In this document: in pieces, positions 1-8,106 of the stretch | Numbering within the stretch: position 1 is the stretch's first letter | How the letters are laid out: every line of letters starts with the position of its first letter | The notes under the pieces: model-generated | The model's database searches: none | Told to the model about the DNA's origin: nothing | The model's input: only the letters and a program-made list of their open reading frames with translations | Assembly: GCA_021848775.1 (NCBI GenBank) | Contig: JAJZTR010000005.1 | Coordinates: 1-34,184, forward strand | Source of the DNA: Chloroflexota bacterium | GTDB lineage: Bacteria > Chloroflexota > Anaerolineae > Anaerolineales > Anaerolineaceae | DNA length: 34,184 nucleotides | Reading direction: 5' to 3' | Position numbers and translations under genes: made by a program

Positions 1-2
1 AT

Positions 3-2693
3 ATGGTGAAACTGAGGGTCGCAACCGGACATAATCCATCTGCTGAAACGGTCTGGTGTGTCTGGCAAATTGAAGGCGACACATCCACAAACCAAACGGA
101 TGCTGTGAAAGTCGCGACCGATCAGACCTCGGACCTGTGGCAAGTGCAATTACCGGCCTTTAATGGTGGTGAAGTCATCCATTACCGCCTCTTCGCGCGC
201 AAAGGGAATCAGCAAGTTGAAAGCGAAGAATTTTCTTTTTCAGTTTTAACTTGGCTGGATGTAATTGCTGTTACATCAGTTGAACAAATGAATGAACGGT
301 TAGTGGTCACGCTTGCTACGGATCGTCCCAATTTATTCATTGGCCTTCAAGCCGAACCTGAACCCGGAGGTACGATTACCTTAAGGCTTTCATCGGTTGA
401 GGTAAACAAGCATTCGGCTTCCAAGCTGCCATTGAACGATCCGCTGATTGCGGAAATAGGCGATCTCCGGATTACCCTTTATAGCAATCCTTTGCGGTTG
501 GTGTTGAAACGGGAAAGTGATAACCTGGTATTAGAGACGATTGAACCCATCCGCATTTTAGCTCGCGCGAATGGAACGGTTCTGCAATGCAAACTCGAAT
601 TTAAAAGTCCTTCGGACGAAGCTTTTTACGGCTTTGGAGAGCGTTTCAACGCCTTTGATCAGCGCGGGAACCGGTTGGACAATTACGTTTATGGTCAATA
701 CACCGATCAGGGAAAACGCTCCTATATTCCGATTCCATTTTTTATTTCCTCGCGAGGATACGCCTATTGGCTAAGGACGGATTGCCAGGCTGAATTTGAC
801 CTGGCAGCTGCACAAACCGACTGCTGGACAGTAACCGGCCTTTTGGATGACCCAATCGCGGGCCTGGAGATGAAGTTCTTTTTCCAGCAGCAACCTCGTT
901 CGATAATCAAAGCCTTTACCGATCTGACCGGAAAACCCAAACTGCCGCCAGCCTGGGTATTCGGACTGTGGATGAGCAGCAACGATTGGAACAGCCAGGC
1001 GGAAATTATCCATCAGTTACATCTGACACAGCAACATCAAATTCCCGCCTCTGTACTGGTGATTGAGGCGTGGAGTGATGAAATCAATTTTTATATTTGG
1101 AACGATGCTCACTACCAACAGAAACCCTCATCTCAGAAATATTCCCTGACAGATTTTCATTTTCCCGCGGAGGGACACTGGCCTGACCCAAAAGCTATGG
1201 TCGATGAACTTCATCAGGCGGATGTGCGATTGGTACTATGGCAAATACCGGTTATCAAACATGGTGAAGCAAGGGAAAACCTGGATAAACGACTGAATAT
1301 AAAGGACCAGGAGTACGCCATCCAACACGGATTTGTCGTTCAGAAAGCCGACGGCAGTCCGCATCGGGTGGAAGCACATATGCCTTGGTTCGCAGGCAGC
1401 CTGGTTCTCGACTTCACCAACCCTGAGGCTGCAGATTGGTGGCTCAAAAAAAGGGAATACCTGCTGACTGAGTTAGGAATAGACGGGTTCAAGACAGATG
1501 GTGGCGAGCATGTTTGGGATCCTGAAACCAGGTTTTATAACGGTATGCGTGGCAGCCGCGGGATCAACACCTACCCAATAGCTTATGAAGGTGCATATCA
1601 GCGCTTTTTAGAAACCCATCGCGGAAAAGATTATGTCCTCTTCAGCCGGGCGGGTTATACCGGTGCTCAGGGAGTTCCCTGCCATTGGGCGGGAGATGAA
1701 AATTCCACCTGGGATGCTTTCCGTGCATCGATACGTGCCATGCTTAATGTAGGTCTATGCGGGGTCCCGTTCATGGGTTGGGATATCGCAGGGTTTGCAG
1801 GACCGATTCCGAGCAGCGAGTTATATCTGCGAGCTACTGCATTCTCGGTTTTTTGCCCGATCATGCAATACCATTCGGATGGAAATGGTCGGCGCATACC
1901 CAGCCGGGACCGGACGCCCTGGAATATCCAAGAACAGACGGGTGACCGGGATGTCATTCCGATCTTCCGTGAATTTGCTAATCTGAGGATGAATCTGCTC
2001 CCCTACATCCTCGGTCTAGCCTGGGAGAGTAGTCAAACTGGTGTGCCGCTGATGCGACCACTGTTCCTTGATTATCCGGACGATGCTGCTTGCCGTGAAT
2101 TCCCATACCAATACATGTTTGGCGATGCGCTGTTGGTTGCCCCTGTCATAGATGAAAATGTCACCCTCTTGCCGGTTTACCTGCCACAGGGTGAATGGCG
2201 CGATTTTTGGACAGGAGAGTACTTTCGGGGACCACGAACAATTGATGTGAAGGTACCTCGTGATCGCATACCCGTGTTCCAGAAAGCAGGGAGTATTGTT
2301 GCACTTCAATTAGGCCATTCAGGAGAATTGGGCAGTCCAATTGGAAACGACACAGAACAGAGCATGCATCTCACGCTACGAATTGTTTGTGGAGTAGAAA
2401 GCAAAGCACCGATCCTGCTTCCCAGGGGGAATAAACCGATATGGATCACAGTGGAAGCCTACGAAGGAGAGGATGCGATAGAGATTCAATTGCCGGCTCT
2501 GCCGCAGGGGGCTGATCTGGTTATACTTTCCCATGACCCAACCTCTGTAGCCATTAACGGTCAACTTTTACCCCGACTGAACCGCGATGATTTCGAAAGA
2601 AGGACCATTGATGGGTGGTGGGTATCCACGAACCAAGAGATTAGAATCCATTTGGCTGAAATTAACCAACCCGCCAGGATCACGATCAGATGA
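3..2693 (+). CDS. GH31 family glycoside hydrolase (alpha-glucosidase / alpha-xylosidase-like)
   Basis: A retaining alpha-glycosidase of family GH31 with 896 residues from the first visible ATG. The nucleophile region reads GIDGFKTDGGEH, with Asp at about residue 499. The acid/base region reads HWAGDENSTW, with Asp at about 565. This spacing is normal for GH31. The FKTDxGE form of the nucleophile motif is closer to alpha-xylosidase/YicI-type enzymes than to WxDMNE-type alpha-glucosidases, so the substrate is open. There is an N-terminal beta-sandwich-like part, then the barrel, then a beta-rich C-terminal part. No signal peptide is visible, so it is probably cytoplasmic. The start lies two bases from the window edge, so no ribosome binding site can be seen and the true start may lie further upstream. 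The gene ends with TGA, and a hairpin at 2776-2803 lies between it and the convergent minus-strand gene. Confidence 0.9.
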   Translation: MVKLRVATGHNPSAETVWCVWQIEGDTSTNQTDAVKVATDQTSDLWQVQLPAFNGGEVIHYRLFARKGNQQVESEEFSFSVLTWLDVIAVTSVEQMNERLVVTLATDRPNLFIGLQAEPEPGGTITLRLSSVEVNKHSASKLPLNDPLIAEIGDLRITLYSNPLRLVLKRESDNLVLETIEPIRILARANGTVLQCKLEFKSPSDEAFYGFGERFNAFDQRGNRLDNYVYGQYTDQGKRSYIPIPFFISSRGYAYWLRTDCQAEFDLAAAQTDCWTVTGLLDDPIAGLEMKFFFQQQPRSIIKAFTDLTGKPKLPPAWVFGLWMSSNDWNSQAEIIHQLHLTQQHQIPASVLVIEAWSDEINFYIWNDAHYQQKPSSQKYSLTDFHFPAEGHWPDPKAMVDELHQADVRLVLWQIPVIKHGEARENLDKRLNIKDQEYAIQHGFVVQKADGSPHRVEAHMPWFAGSLVLDFTNPEAADWWLKKREYLLTELGIDGFKTDGGEHVWDPETRFYNGMRGSRGINTYPIAYEGAYQRFLETHRGKDYVLFSRAGYTGAQGVPCHWAGDENSTWDAFRASIRAMLNVGLCGVPFMGWDIAGFAGPIPSSELYLRATAFSVFCPIMQYHSDGNGRRIPSRDRTPWNIQEQTGDRDVIPIFREFANLRMNLLPYILGLAWESSQTGVPLMRPLFLDYPDDAACREFPYQYMFGDALLVAPVIDENVTLLPVYLPQGEWRDFWTGEYFRGPRTIDVKVPRDRIPVFQKAGSIVALQLGHSGELGSPIGNDTEQSMHLTLRIVCGVESKAPILLPRGNKPIWITVEAYEGEDAIEIQLPALPQGADLVILSHDPTSVAINGQLLPRLNRDDFERRTIDGWWVSTNQEIRIHLAEINQPARITIR

Positions 2694-2775
2694 GGTCACA
2701 ATTAAATCCACCATCATCCTAATTTAGAAAAGATTACAGTGGGGTTGATAGATTTGAAGTTGAACCATTAAAACA

Positions 2776-2803
2776 ACAACCCACCGAAAAATCGGTGGGT
2801 TGT
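2776..2803 (-). terminator. Rho-independent terminator, probably bidirectional
   Basis: A perfect 12-bp inverted repeat (ACAACCCACCGA and its complement) surrounds an AAAA loop. On the minus strand it is followed by TGTTGTTTTAA, so it fits the end of the secreted-protein gene at 2821-3465. It sits between two convergent genes and could also stop transcription from the GH31 gene. Confidence 0.75.
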
Positions 2804-2820
2804 AAATTGAGGATGTGGGT

Positions 2821-3465
2821 CTATGGGATTGTTGTCCAGTGATCATTAAGGCCAAATCCTGGGGCAAACTCATGGAAGTGGGACATTCCTAATGGGTCTT
2901 GGTAGTTTTCCATAACAACCTCAAATGATCCCCAGAGGGACCCTCCCGGTCCTACCCATACAATTTTTGCAAAGTAAGTATAGTGGGCATCTTGCGATCC
3001 ATCACCATCCGAATCATACCAACCCTCGACCTGGTTGGTCAGCCAGCCCATACTGTACCCACCGACGACGCCATTGACTAAACCTCTGTCAAGCTTATCA
3101 TCACCATTGCAATCTACATTGGCGATCCATTCATCACTCCACTTCATCATTAAATTGTCATCAACATAATCGCCAGTTTGACCCCAATATTTGCCATCAA
3201 GCTTTCTATCGGAACTATCATAAGTGCCGTTGAATAAATGGGCTTGATAGTTATAACCGTACTGGTCGTAACCAGTTGTAATAGGATTACCTGACGAATC
3301 CAGGATTGTCCCGTCCTGGATATTTGCACAGCCGGCATTGGAATTTTCCCAGGCTGTTTCATTTCCATTGGCATCTGTTTGGACAGGTTTTGCTGCCATA
3401 ACGGTTGAAGTGCTGACAAGCAACGCACAAATAACCAGGATAAAGATATAAATACTTTTCTTCAT
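2821..3465 (-). CDS. Secreted acidic hypothetical protein with Ca-binding-like loops
   Basis: A 214-residue protein with a clear Sec signal peptide: MKK, a hydrophobic core, and a likely cleavage after VMA-A near residue 25. The mature part is rich in Asp, Gly, Trp and Tyr. It carries two Asp-rich loops, DCNGDDKLDRG and DSDGDGSQD, which resemble dockerin or EF-hand-type calcium loops. A Trp- and Gly-rich tail ends in FGLNDHWTTIP. I do not recognise the family. The start is supported by an AAAGGGG ribosome binding site about 8 bases before ATG. It stands alone, convergent to the GH31 gene, with its terminator at 2776-2803 and a long AT-rich upstream region. An extracellular or wall-associated role follows from the signal peptide only. 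Confidence 0.75.
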   Translation of the reverse strand: MKKSIYIFILVICALLVSTSTVMAAKPVQTDANGNETAWENSNAGCANIQDGTILDSSGNPITTGYDQYGYNYQAHLFNGTYDSSDRKLDGKYWGQTGDYVDDNLMMKWSDEWIANVDCNGDDKLDRGLVNGVVGGYSMGWLTNQVEGWYDSDGDGSQDAHYTYFAKIVWVGPGGSLWGSFEVVMENYQDPLGMSHFHEFAPGFGLNDHWTTIP

Positions 3466-3920
3466 TTTATTTTCCCCTTTCGAACGCTTTCATCTGGATA
3501 AATCATTATTATTCCATGCCTGCGAAAAGATCAGGCTTTGATTGGAATTACTAACACACACTTTAATGGTTATCAAGTTGCTTAAATATATATCCCCACC
3601 TCCTTTTCAACTATTGAATTAATACCTGCTTCGAAATACTGTCCTCCCCCTCCAAACTTATACAATCTTATAATACATACTTTTTATTGATTAAACTATC
3701 GGGTATTTATTATAAAAATATTAGAAATCGTTCGTATCCTGTTAAAAATGTTCCAACAGGAAAGCAAGTGGGATGGGGTAACCTAGAGGTGTTTTCTTTA
3801 TCAGATGTGCCCCAAACACCTATCATTCATTATTGATATTAGGCCGAATTGTTAGGCCGGGTAGAATTCAAGGTGGAAATTAAAAAGGGAAACTATTTCT
3901 AATTATTTACAAACTCAAGT
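3466..3920. other. AT-rich intergenic region
   Basis: About 450 bases without a credible gene. It is clearly more AT-rich than its neighbours and must hold the promoter of the minus-strand secreted-protein gene. An 8-bp inverted repeat (AGGTGTTT...AAACACCT, 3788-3822) with a long loop is present but is too weak to call a terminator. Confidence 0.5.
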
Positions 3921-3949
3921 AGCCGCGCGAGTCACTGACTCGCGCGGCT
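3921..3949. repeat. GC-rich perfect palindrome at the edge of the ParA fragment
   Basis: A 14-bp inverted repeat (AGCCGCGCGAGTCA and its complement) with a single central C. On the plus strand TGGTTTTA follows, so it may act as a terminator. It lies exactly where the ParA-like reading frame loses its P-loop. That makes it a candidate junction or inserted palindromic element. Confidence 0.6.
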
Positions 3950-4166
3950 TGGTTTTAACTGTTGTCCACCTGGCGTACTACTTCGCCCAGCGCAGAGACC
4001 GCGTCCTTGTCGTTGATCTCGACACTCAGGGGCATATAGCCCTGAGCTACGACCAGCTGCGCGGCGATGCCCTGCGAGACATTTTGCTCCAACGCAGGAG
4101 CATCAGCGACGTACGCATCAAAGCCCGCCCGAACCTCTGGATTGTCCCCAACAGCAAATCTCTCGT
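3949..4166 (+). pseudogene. ParA/Soj-type ATPase, N-terminal fragment lacking the P-loop
   Basis: The frame reads VVHLAYYFAQRRDRVLVVDL, then DTQGH, and later RPNLWIVPNSKSL. This matches the part of ParA-family partition ATPases just after the deviant Walker A loop, including the VDLDxQG motif and the PNLWxVPS-like strand. The KGGVGKTT loop that should come directly before is missing and is replaced by the palindrome at 3921-3949. On the other side the frame runs straight into the tRNA-like repeat at 4167. Only about 73 ParA-like residues remain of the roughly 250 usual. It is therefore a remnant, most simply of an integrated plasmid or conjugative element. It could not bind ATP. Confidence 0.7.
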
Positions 4167-4225
4167 GGTGACTCACCAGGGACTCGAATATCGTCCCCTA
4201 AAGGGGACCCTGAACCCAGGATGTA
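4167..4225 (-). repeat. tRNA-3'-end-like repeat, copy R1
   Basis: Read on the minus strand it contains GGGTTCAGGG, a small hairpin TCCCC-TTTA-GGGGA, then TTCGAGTCCCTGGTGAGTCA and CC. The outer CAGGG/CCCTG stem, the TTCGAGT loop and the acceptor-like tail are those of a tRNA T-arm and 3' end, but 19 bases including the hairpin are inserted before TTCGAGT. Its first 42 plus-strand bases match copy R4 at 25838 with one difference. Confidence 0.75.
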
Positions 4226-4287
4226 GGTGACTCACCAGGGACTCGAACGATAACCCCCTGCGGGGGACTATGAGCCCAACCTATTTT
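4226..4287 (-). repeat. tRNA-3'-end-like repeat, copy R2
   Basis: This is a second tandem unit directly after R1. It begins with the same GGTGACTCACCAGGGACTCG (plus strand) and carries a variant inner hairpin CCCCC-TGC-GGGGG. The outer stem is less complete than in R1. Confidence 0.7.
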
Positions 4288-4320
4288 GGTGACTCACCCG
4301 GGATGCGAATATTATTCCCC
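4288..4320 (-). repeat. tRNA-3'-end-like repeat, copy R3 (truncated)
   Basis: This is a third, diverged and shortened unit (plus strand GGTGACTCACCCGGGATGCG). It overlaps the stop codon of the RNB ribonuclease gene at 4312-4314, so that gene's 3' end lies within the array. Confidence 0.55.
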
Positions 4321-5805
4321 TTTTTTCCTGAAATCGATAAATCCTTTTTCCACATTAACCGAAATTAACTGCACACGAACTCTGTCTCCGACGTCCAGAC
4401 CTTCGAACCCATGGACTACCTTCCCCTCAACCGGGACTGAAAGCAACCGAACCCAGGTGCCTTTCTCGGATGCGCCGGTGACAATCGAATCAAACTTTTC
4501 CCCGATTCTAGATTCGAGCATCAGCGCAGCTGCTGATTTTTCAACCTGGCGTTCAACTTTGTTCGCAGCATCTTCTGCCGCGGTGCAGTGGGCAGCCAAA
4601 ACATTCAGTTCCTCAATGGTATAAGGCACCGCTTTCCCATGCAAGGCTGCTTTCAACAAACGTTGGGTGAGCAAATCGGGGTAACGCCGATTCGGGGCAG
4701 TAGAATGTCCATAGTCTTTTACTGCCAGACCAAAATGGCCCGGTACATTCCCGTCTGGGAGCTCCGCAACATATTCGCCAGCGCCCAACAACTTGATCAC
4801 AGCCAAAGACAGGTCCGGGAAGTGCAGCGGATCAGCCGCCTTTTGTTTGACGAGGAATTCCTCCAGCGCTTTAGAATCAGGGAGTTGAGGAAGCTTGTAG
4901 TCAAGATCCGCGGCAATTGCGACAATCCGCTCCCATCGTTTGGGGGTTCGAACCACACGTCGGATCGATGGGAAATTCCTGGTCGAAAGAAAACGGGCGG
5001 TCACGCCATTGGCCGCTATCATGAAATCTTCAATGATCTCTTTCGCGCGATTCTTTTCATCAATATCGAGCGACTGAATATGATCCCCATCAAATACCGG
5101 TCTAGCCTCGACAGTATCCAGGACAAGGGCGCCATGCACATGCCGCAGGTTCTTCAAGCTCTGCGCTGCCCTATCTTGCAGCTTAAGGTTTTCAGCCAAT
5201 CCCTGGACCTCGGTTATAGCTGCGGGGATATTGCCATTCTTTTCCAGCCAGGCCGCCACGCTGTTGTAAGCAAGTTTTGCATGATTATGCACCCAGGCAG
5301 GATAAACATTTGAATCTGCAAGCTCACCGCCGGAGTTGATCAACATTTCAACCACAATGGAAAGGCGATCCTGATTGAAATTAAGGGATGTAATGTCAGT
5401 TGACACCATTTCCGGCAGCATTGGGAAAATCTCGGCGGCTGTATAAACCGAGGTGGTATTATTGCGTGCATGTTGATCGATTGCTGATCCATCTTTGACG
5501 GTATATGCCACATCCGCGATCGCTACAAAAACCTTCACCTGATTCGATTGGGCGGCTTCCGCAAAGGTAAGTTGATCCAGGTCGAGAGAGTCATCGTTGT
5601 CAATGGAAGACCACAGGAGATTTCGCAGATCACGAATCGCATTATGTCCTTCTGCCGAATCGCCGCTGGTTGCTTGACCTGCATTAAGCGACTCGAGTTC
5701 TGCCAGCGCTTCGTCTGAAAAATCAGGCAGAAAACCCCGCTCAAGCATTGCCCGATGAGCAATTTCCTTTAAAATGACGCGGTGGTTGCGGTTATTGGTA
5801 TTCAT
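4312..5805 (-). CDS. RNB-domain 3'-5' exoribonuclease (RNase II/R family, short form)
   Basis: A 497-residue protein of the RNase II/R family, which degrades RNA from the 3' end. The metal-binding acidic motif is SIDNDDSLDLDQL (about residues 67-79). The family signature appears as YGHSTAPNRRYPDL near residue 365. An S1/OB-like C-terminal region, about 430-497, contains GFEGLDVGDRVRVQLISV. It lacks the N-terminal cold-shock domains of full RNase R and is much shorter than the usual 640-800 residues, so it is a compact RNB type. I chose ATG at 5805 because AAGGAT lies 6-7 bases upstream. A longer frame to 5922 would overlap the neighbouring gene and does not look like this family. The stop is inside tRNA-like repeat R3. 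Confidence 0.88.
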   Translation of the reverse strand: MNTNNRNHRVILKEIAHRAMLERGFLPDFSDEALAELESLNAGQATSGDSAEGHNAIRDLRNLLWSSIDNDDSLDLDQLTFAEAAQSNQVKVFVAIADVAYTVKDGSAIDQHARNNTTSVYTAAEIFPMLPEMVSTDITSLNFNQDRLSIVVEMLINSGGELADSNVYPAWVHNHAKLAYNSVAAWLEKNGNIPAAITEVQGLAENLKLQDRAAQSLKNLRHVHGALVLDTVEARPVFDGDHIQSLDIDEKNRAKEIIEDFMIAANGVTARFLSTRNFPSIRRVVRTPKRWERIVAIAADLDYKLPQLPDSKALEEFLVKQKAADPLHFPDLSLAVIKLLGAGEYVAELPDGNVPGHFGLAVKDYGHSTAPNRRYPDLLTQRLLKAALHGKAVPYTIEELNVLAAHCTAAEDAANKVERQVEKSAAALMLESRIGEKFDSIVTGASEKGTWVRLLSVPVEGKVVHGFEGLDVGDRVRVQLISVNVEKGFIDFRKKGE

Positions 5806-5872
5806 CGGATATCCTTCTTGGACTCTAAGTTTGCTGGGTATTTTCTTTGTAAGAAGACCATTACCTTTTTGC

Positions 5873-7351
5873 TCAGTTTTTTTCAAGGTCACAATAAGCC
5901 ACAACGCGGTCGCGACCTGCACGCTTGGCGGCGTACAAAGCTTTGTCAGCTGCGCTTAGGAGTTCATCAACCGTCATTTCATCCTGTGATGCCTCGATCA
6001 TTCCGCTGGACAATGACATGGAACCGAGCAATTGCTCTCCATAACGGATCTGCATTTCTTTTACCTGCGTGTTGATCTTTTCGATGTTCTGGCGGCTGGA
6101 TTCCAGGGATGAATCCAGCAGGATCAGCACGAACTCCTCCCCGCCGTAACGGCAGGCAATATCGCTTTTGCGCACATTCTCGCGCAGGACGCGTCCCAAT
6201 TCACGTAACATTAAATCACCAGCATCATGGCCATAGGTGTCATTTAATTGTTTAAAATGATCGATATCCAGCATCGCGATAGTGGTTTGCTTACCGTCGC
6301 GCCGGGCATGGTTTAACTCACGCGGAAGGGTATCATTCAAATAACGGCGATTGAATAGGCCGGTCAGGGGATCGTGGTTGGCTTGCTCGTGCATGATCTC
6401 GCGTAATTTTAAGTTGGATAAAGATAGCTTTATACCTTCACCTACTGTTACGACTTGTTGCTTCCAGTGGTGCAAGTTATCGAGCTTCATCCCGGTAGGG
6501 ATTTCAACCGAAAGCAACCCCAACATTTCACCCTGGACTACCAGAGGCAAGCACAGGCTCCCTGTCTTTAGCGGTCGAGTGAAATGCCCGCATATTATAC
6601 TGTCGAGTGGATCTGCCGCCTCATGTGCTTGCCCTCGTCTTATTGCCCAACAATCATCTAATTGAAAAAGGGACTCCAACATTGGCTCATTTCCCCAGCT
6701 CGCATAGGTCTCAAGGAAATGACCTGAATCGTGCAAGATTGCGAGACCTCCACTTTGACCGTTAAACAGGTCTCCAACCGCCAGTGAAATGATATGAAAA
6801 GCTTCTTCCTGGGTTTTGCAGGCTTGAAGCAAATCATTCATGTGATTGATCAACCTCATTTCACGGTCACGGTTTTGTAACTGCACGACCAAAGAGGATA
6901 ATTCTTCGTTGGCTTTGTTTAAGGAATCCTTTATCCGCTTGCGTTCGGAGATATCACGGATGTTGCATTGAATCACTTTTTGGTCATTGACCTCATAGAG
7001 GTTAGAGACAAACTCAACGTCGACGCTTTCGCCATTTTTTGTCTCAAGGGGGAGCTCGTCGTAACGGATATACTTCTTTCGCCGCAATTCCCGAAAAGCA
7101 GTTTGGCTGGCAGCAATGTCTTTGAATGGGCCAATTTCCCAAAGAGACTTTCCTATAAATTCATCATAAGAATAGCCCAACATCTCAATGAGGAATGGGT
7201 TGACATCGGTAATTTGGCCTGAGACAGCATCAAGCAGCAATATTCCGTCTTTGGCGGTTTCAAAAAGCCGGCGATATCGCGTTTCAGACTCTCTAAGCAT
7301 GACCTCTGTCTGACTATTATCCTTCTCGATGAACACTTTTGTTTGATCCAT
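5873..7351 (-). CDS. Diguanylate cyclase with PAS and GAF sensor domains
   Basis: A 492-residue signalling protein. The order is a PAS domain (about 15-140, RYRRLFETAKDGILLLDA...RDISERKRI), a coiled linker, a GAF domain (about 165-320), and a GGDEF domain (about 330-490). The active-site motif is GGEEF near residue 403. An inhibitory RxxD site (RKSD) lies five residues before it, so both catalysis and product inhibition are expected. It should make cyclic di-GMP in response to a cytoplasmic signal. There is no transmembrane segment. It lies upstream of the RNB ribonuclease gene on the same strand with about 67 bases between them. The start ATG has only a weak ribosome binding site. Confidence 0.92.
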   Translation of the reverse strand: MDQTKVFIEKDNSQTEVMLRESETRYRRLFETAKDGILLLDAVSGQITDVNPFLIEMLGYSYDEFIGKSLWEIGPFKDIAASQTAFRELRRKKYIRYDELPLETKNGESVDVEFVSNLYEVNDQKVIQCNIRDISERKRIKDSLNKANEELSSLVVQLQNRDREMRLINHMNDLLQACKTQEEAFHIISLAVGDLFNGQSGGLAILHDSGHFLETYASWGNEPMLESLFQLDDCWAIRRGQAHEAADPLDSIICGHFTRPLKTGSLCLPLVVQGEMLGLLSVEIPTGMKLDNLHHWKQQVVTVGEGIKLSLSNLKLREIMHEQANHDPLTGLFNRRYLNDTLPRELNHARRDGKQTTIAMLDIDHFKQLNDTYGHDAGDLMLRELGRVLRENVRKSDIACRYGGEEFVLILLDSSLESSRQNIEKINTQVKEMQIRYGEQLLGSMSLSSGMIEASQDEMTVDELLSAADKALYAAKRAGRDRVVAYCDLEKN

Positions 7352-7723
7352 CTGTCTGACCTCGCTAATTAACCTGCGTGATAAGAGTCTTCATAAGACT
7401 GTTCCATATGACCCGGATGATAGTGCGCGTGGAGCCCAGGAATCAAGGATCAATGTTGCAAGGGTGTAAAGATCACAACAGATTTCATAGGTCATACTCC
7501 ATTCGTGCTGCTATGATCAGGTAGTGCATAATTCCGAAGCTGAAAGCAAAAGATCGTCGTGATTGAGGTGGTTCTGTCTGGGGTTAGATCGCAGTAATGC
7601 GAACGAATACCGGGGATGATGGTAGGCAAAGGGTCGTAATCCTCAAGAAAATATCTCTTCGAGAGTAAATTATTATCCAAAAAAGCGATCTCAGATCTTG
7701 CCATTCGTACGGCAGGCGGATCA
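7352..7723. other. Intergenic region with no recognised gene
   Basis: About 370 bases between the diguanylate cyclase start and the end of the Lys-rich protein gene. A minus-strand frame of 81 codons (7492-7737) overlaps that gene and has no family features, so I do not call it. I see no convincing terminator or repeat here. The promoter of the cyclase must lie at the left end. Confidence 0.4.
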
Positions 7724-8095
7724 CTAGCCGTGCACAATACTTGGATTACGGGCTTCTTGCTTCATCCGTCTGTTATGCGTGCGCAGTCCTTTGGATAACC
7801 GTTTCTTTTCCGGTTTAACCGCCTTTTCCGGTTTGACCGCCATTTCGGGTTTGACAACCTTTTCTGGTTTGACTGACTCTTCCAGCTTGACCGCCTTTTC
7901 CGGTTTGACCAGCTTTTCCGGTTTGACTTCTTTTTCCAGTTTGACCGGCTTTTCCAGTTTGACCGGCTTTTCCGGTTTTACTGACTTTTCCAGTTTGATC
8001 GGCTTTTCCGGTTTGACTGACTTATCGGGTTTGACTGCCTTTTCCGATTTGACCAGCTTTTCCGGTTTGACTGGTGTTACTTTTTTATCTGCCAT
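7724..8095 (-). CDS. Lys-rich hexapeptide-repeat protein (VKPEKx repeats)
   Basis: A 123-residue protein made of a short leader (MADKKVTP), about 15 tandem hexapeptides of the type VKPEKx (variants VKLEK, VKSEK, VKPDK), and a basic tail with RLSKGLRTHNRRMKQEAR. The repeats alternate Lys and Glu with regular Pro. The tail is Arg/Lys-rich and could bind nucleic acid, somewhat like histone H1-type tails. That function is inference. ATG is preceded by AAGAAGGA. The gene starts 11 bases after the eRF1-like gene ends, so the two form an operon under promoter A at 8552-8606. The DNA is an 18-bp tandem repeat and should vary in copy number between strains. Confidence 0.7.
   Translation of the reverse strand: MADKKVTPVKPEKLVKSEKAVKPDKSVKPEKPIKLEKSVKPEKPVKLEKPVKLEKEVKPEKLVKPEKAVKLEESVKPEKVVKPEMAVKPEKAVKPEKKRLSKGLRTHNRRMKQEARNPSIVHG
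7797..8078. repeat. 18-bp tandem repeat within the Lys-rich protein gene
   Basis: About 15 imperfect 18-bp units of the type CTTTTCCGGTTTGACCGC (plus strand), each encoding one VKPEKx hexapeptide. The variants differ by whole codons at the Pro/Leu and last positions. Confidence 0.85.
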
Positions 8096-8106
8096 GGTAT
8101 TCCTTC

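Noticed and set aside
3788-3822. Terminator in the AT-rich intergenic region
   Set aside because: The stem is 8 bp with an 18-base loop and no T-tract.
4167-4320. tmRNA or complete tRNA genes
   Set aside because: Only T-arm and acceptor-like parts are present; there is no 5' half, D-arm or anticodon arm.
4588-5313. Plus-strand frame of 241 codons
   Set aside because: It lies opposite the RNB ribonuclease gene, whose motifs are clear. The plus-strand product has no family features.
7492-7737. 81-codon minus-strand frame
   Set aside because: It overlaps the end of the Lys-rich gene and has no ribosome binding site or conserved pattern.
7797-8078. CRISPR-like array
   Set aside because: The units are contiguous 18-bp repeats without spacers and form one open reading frame.
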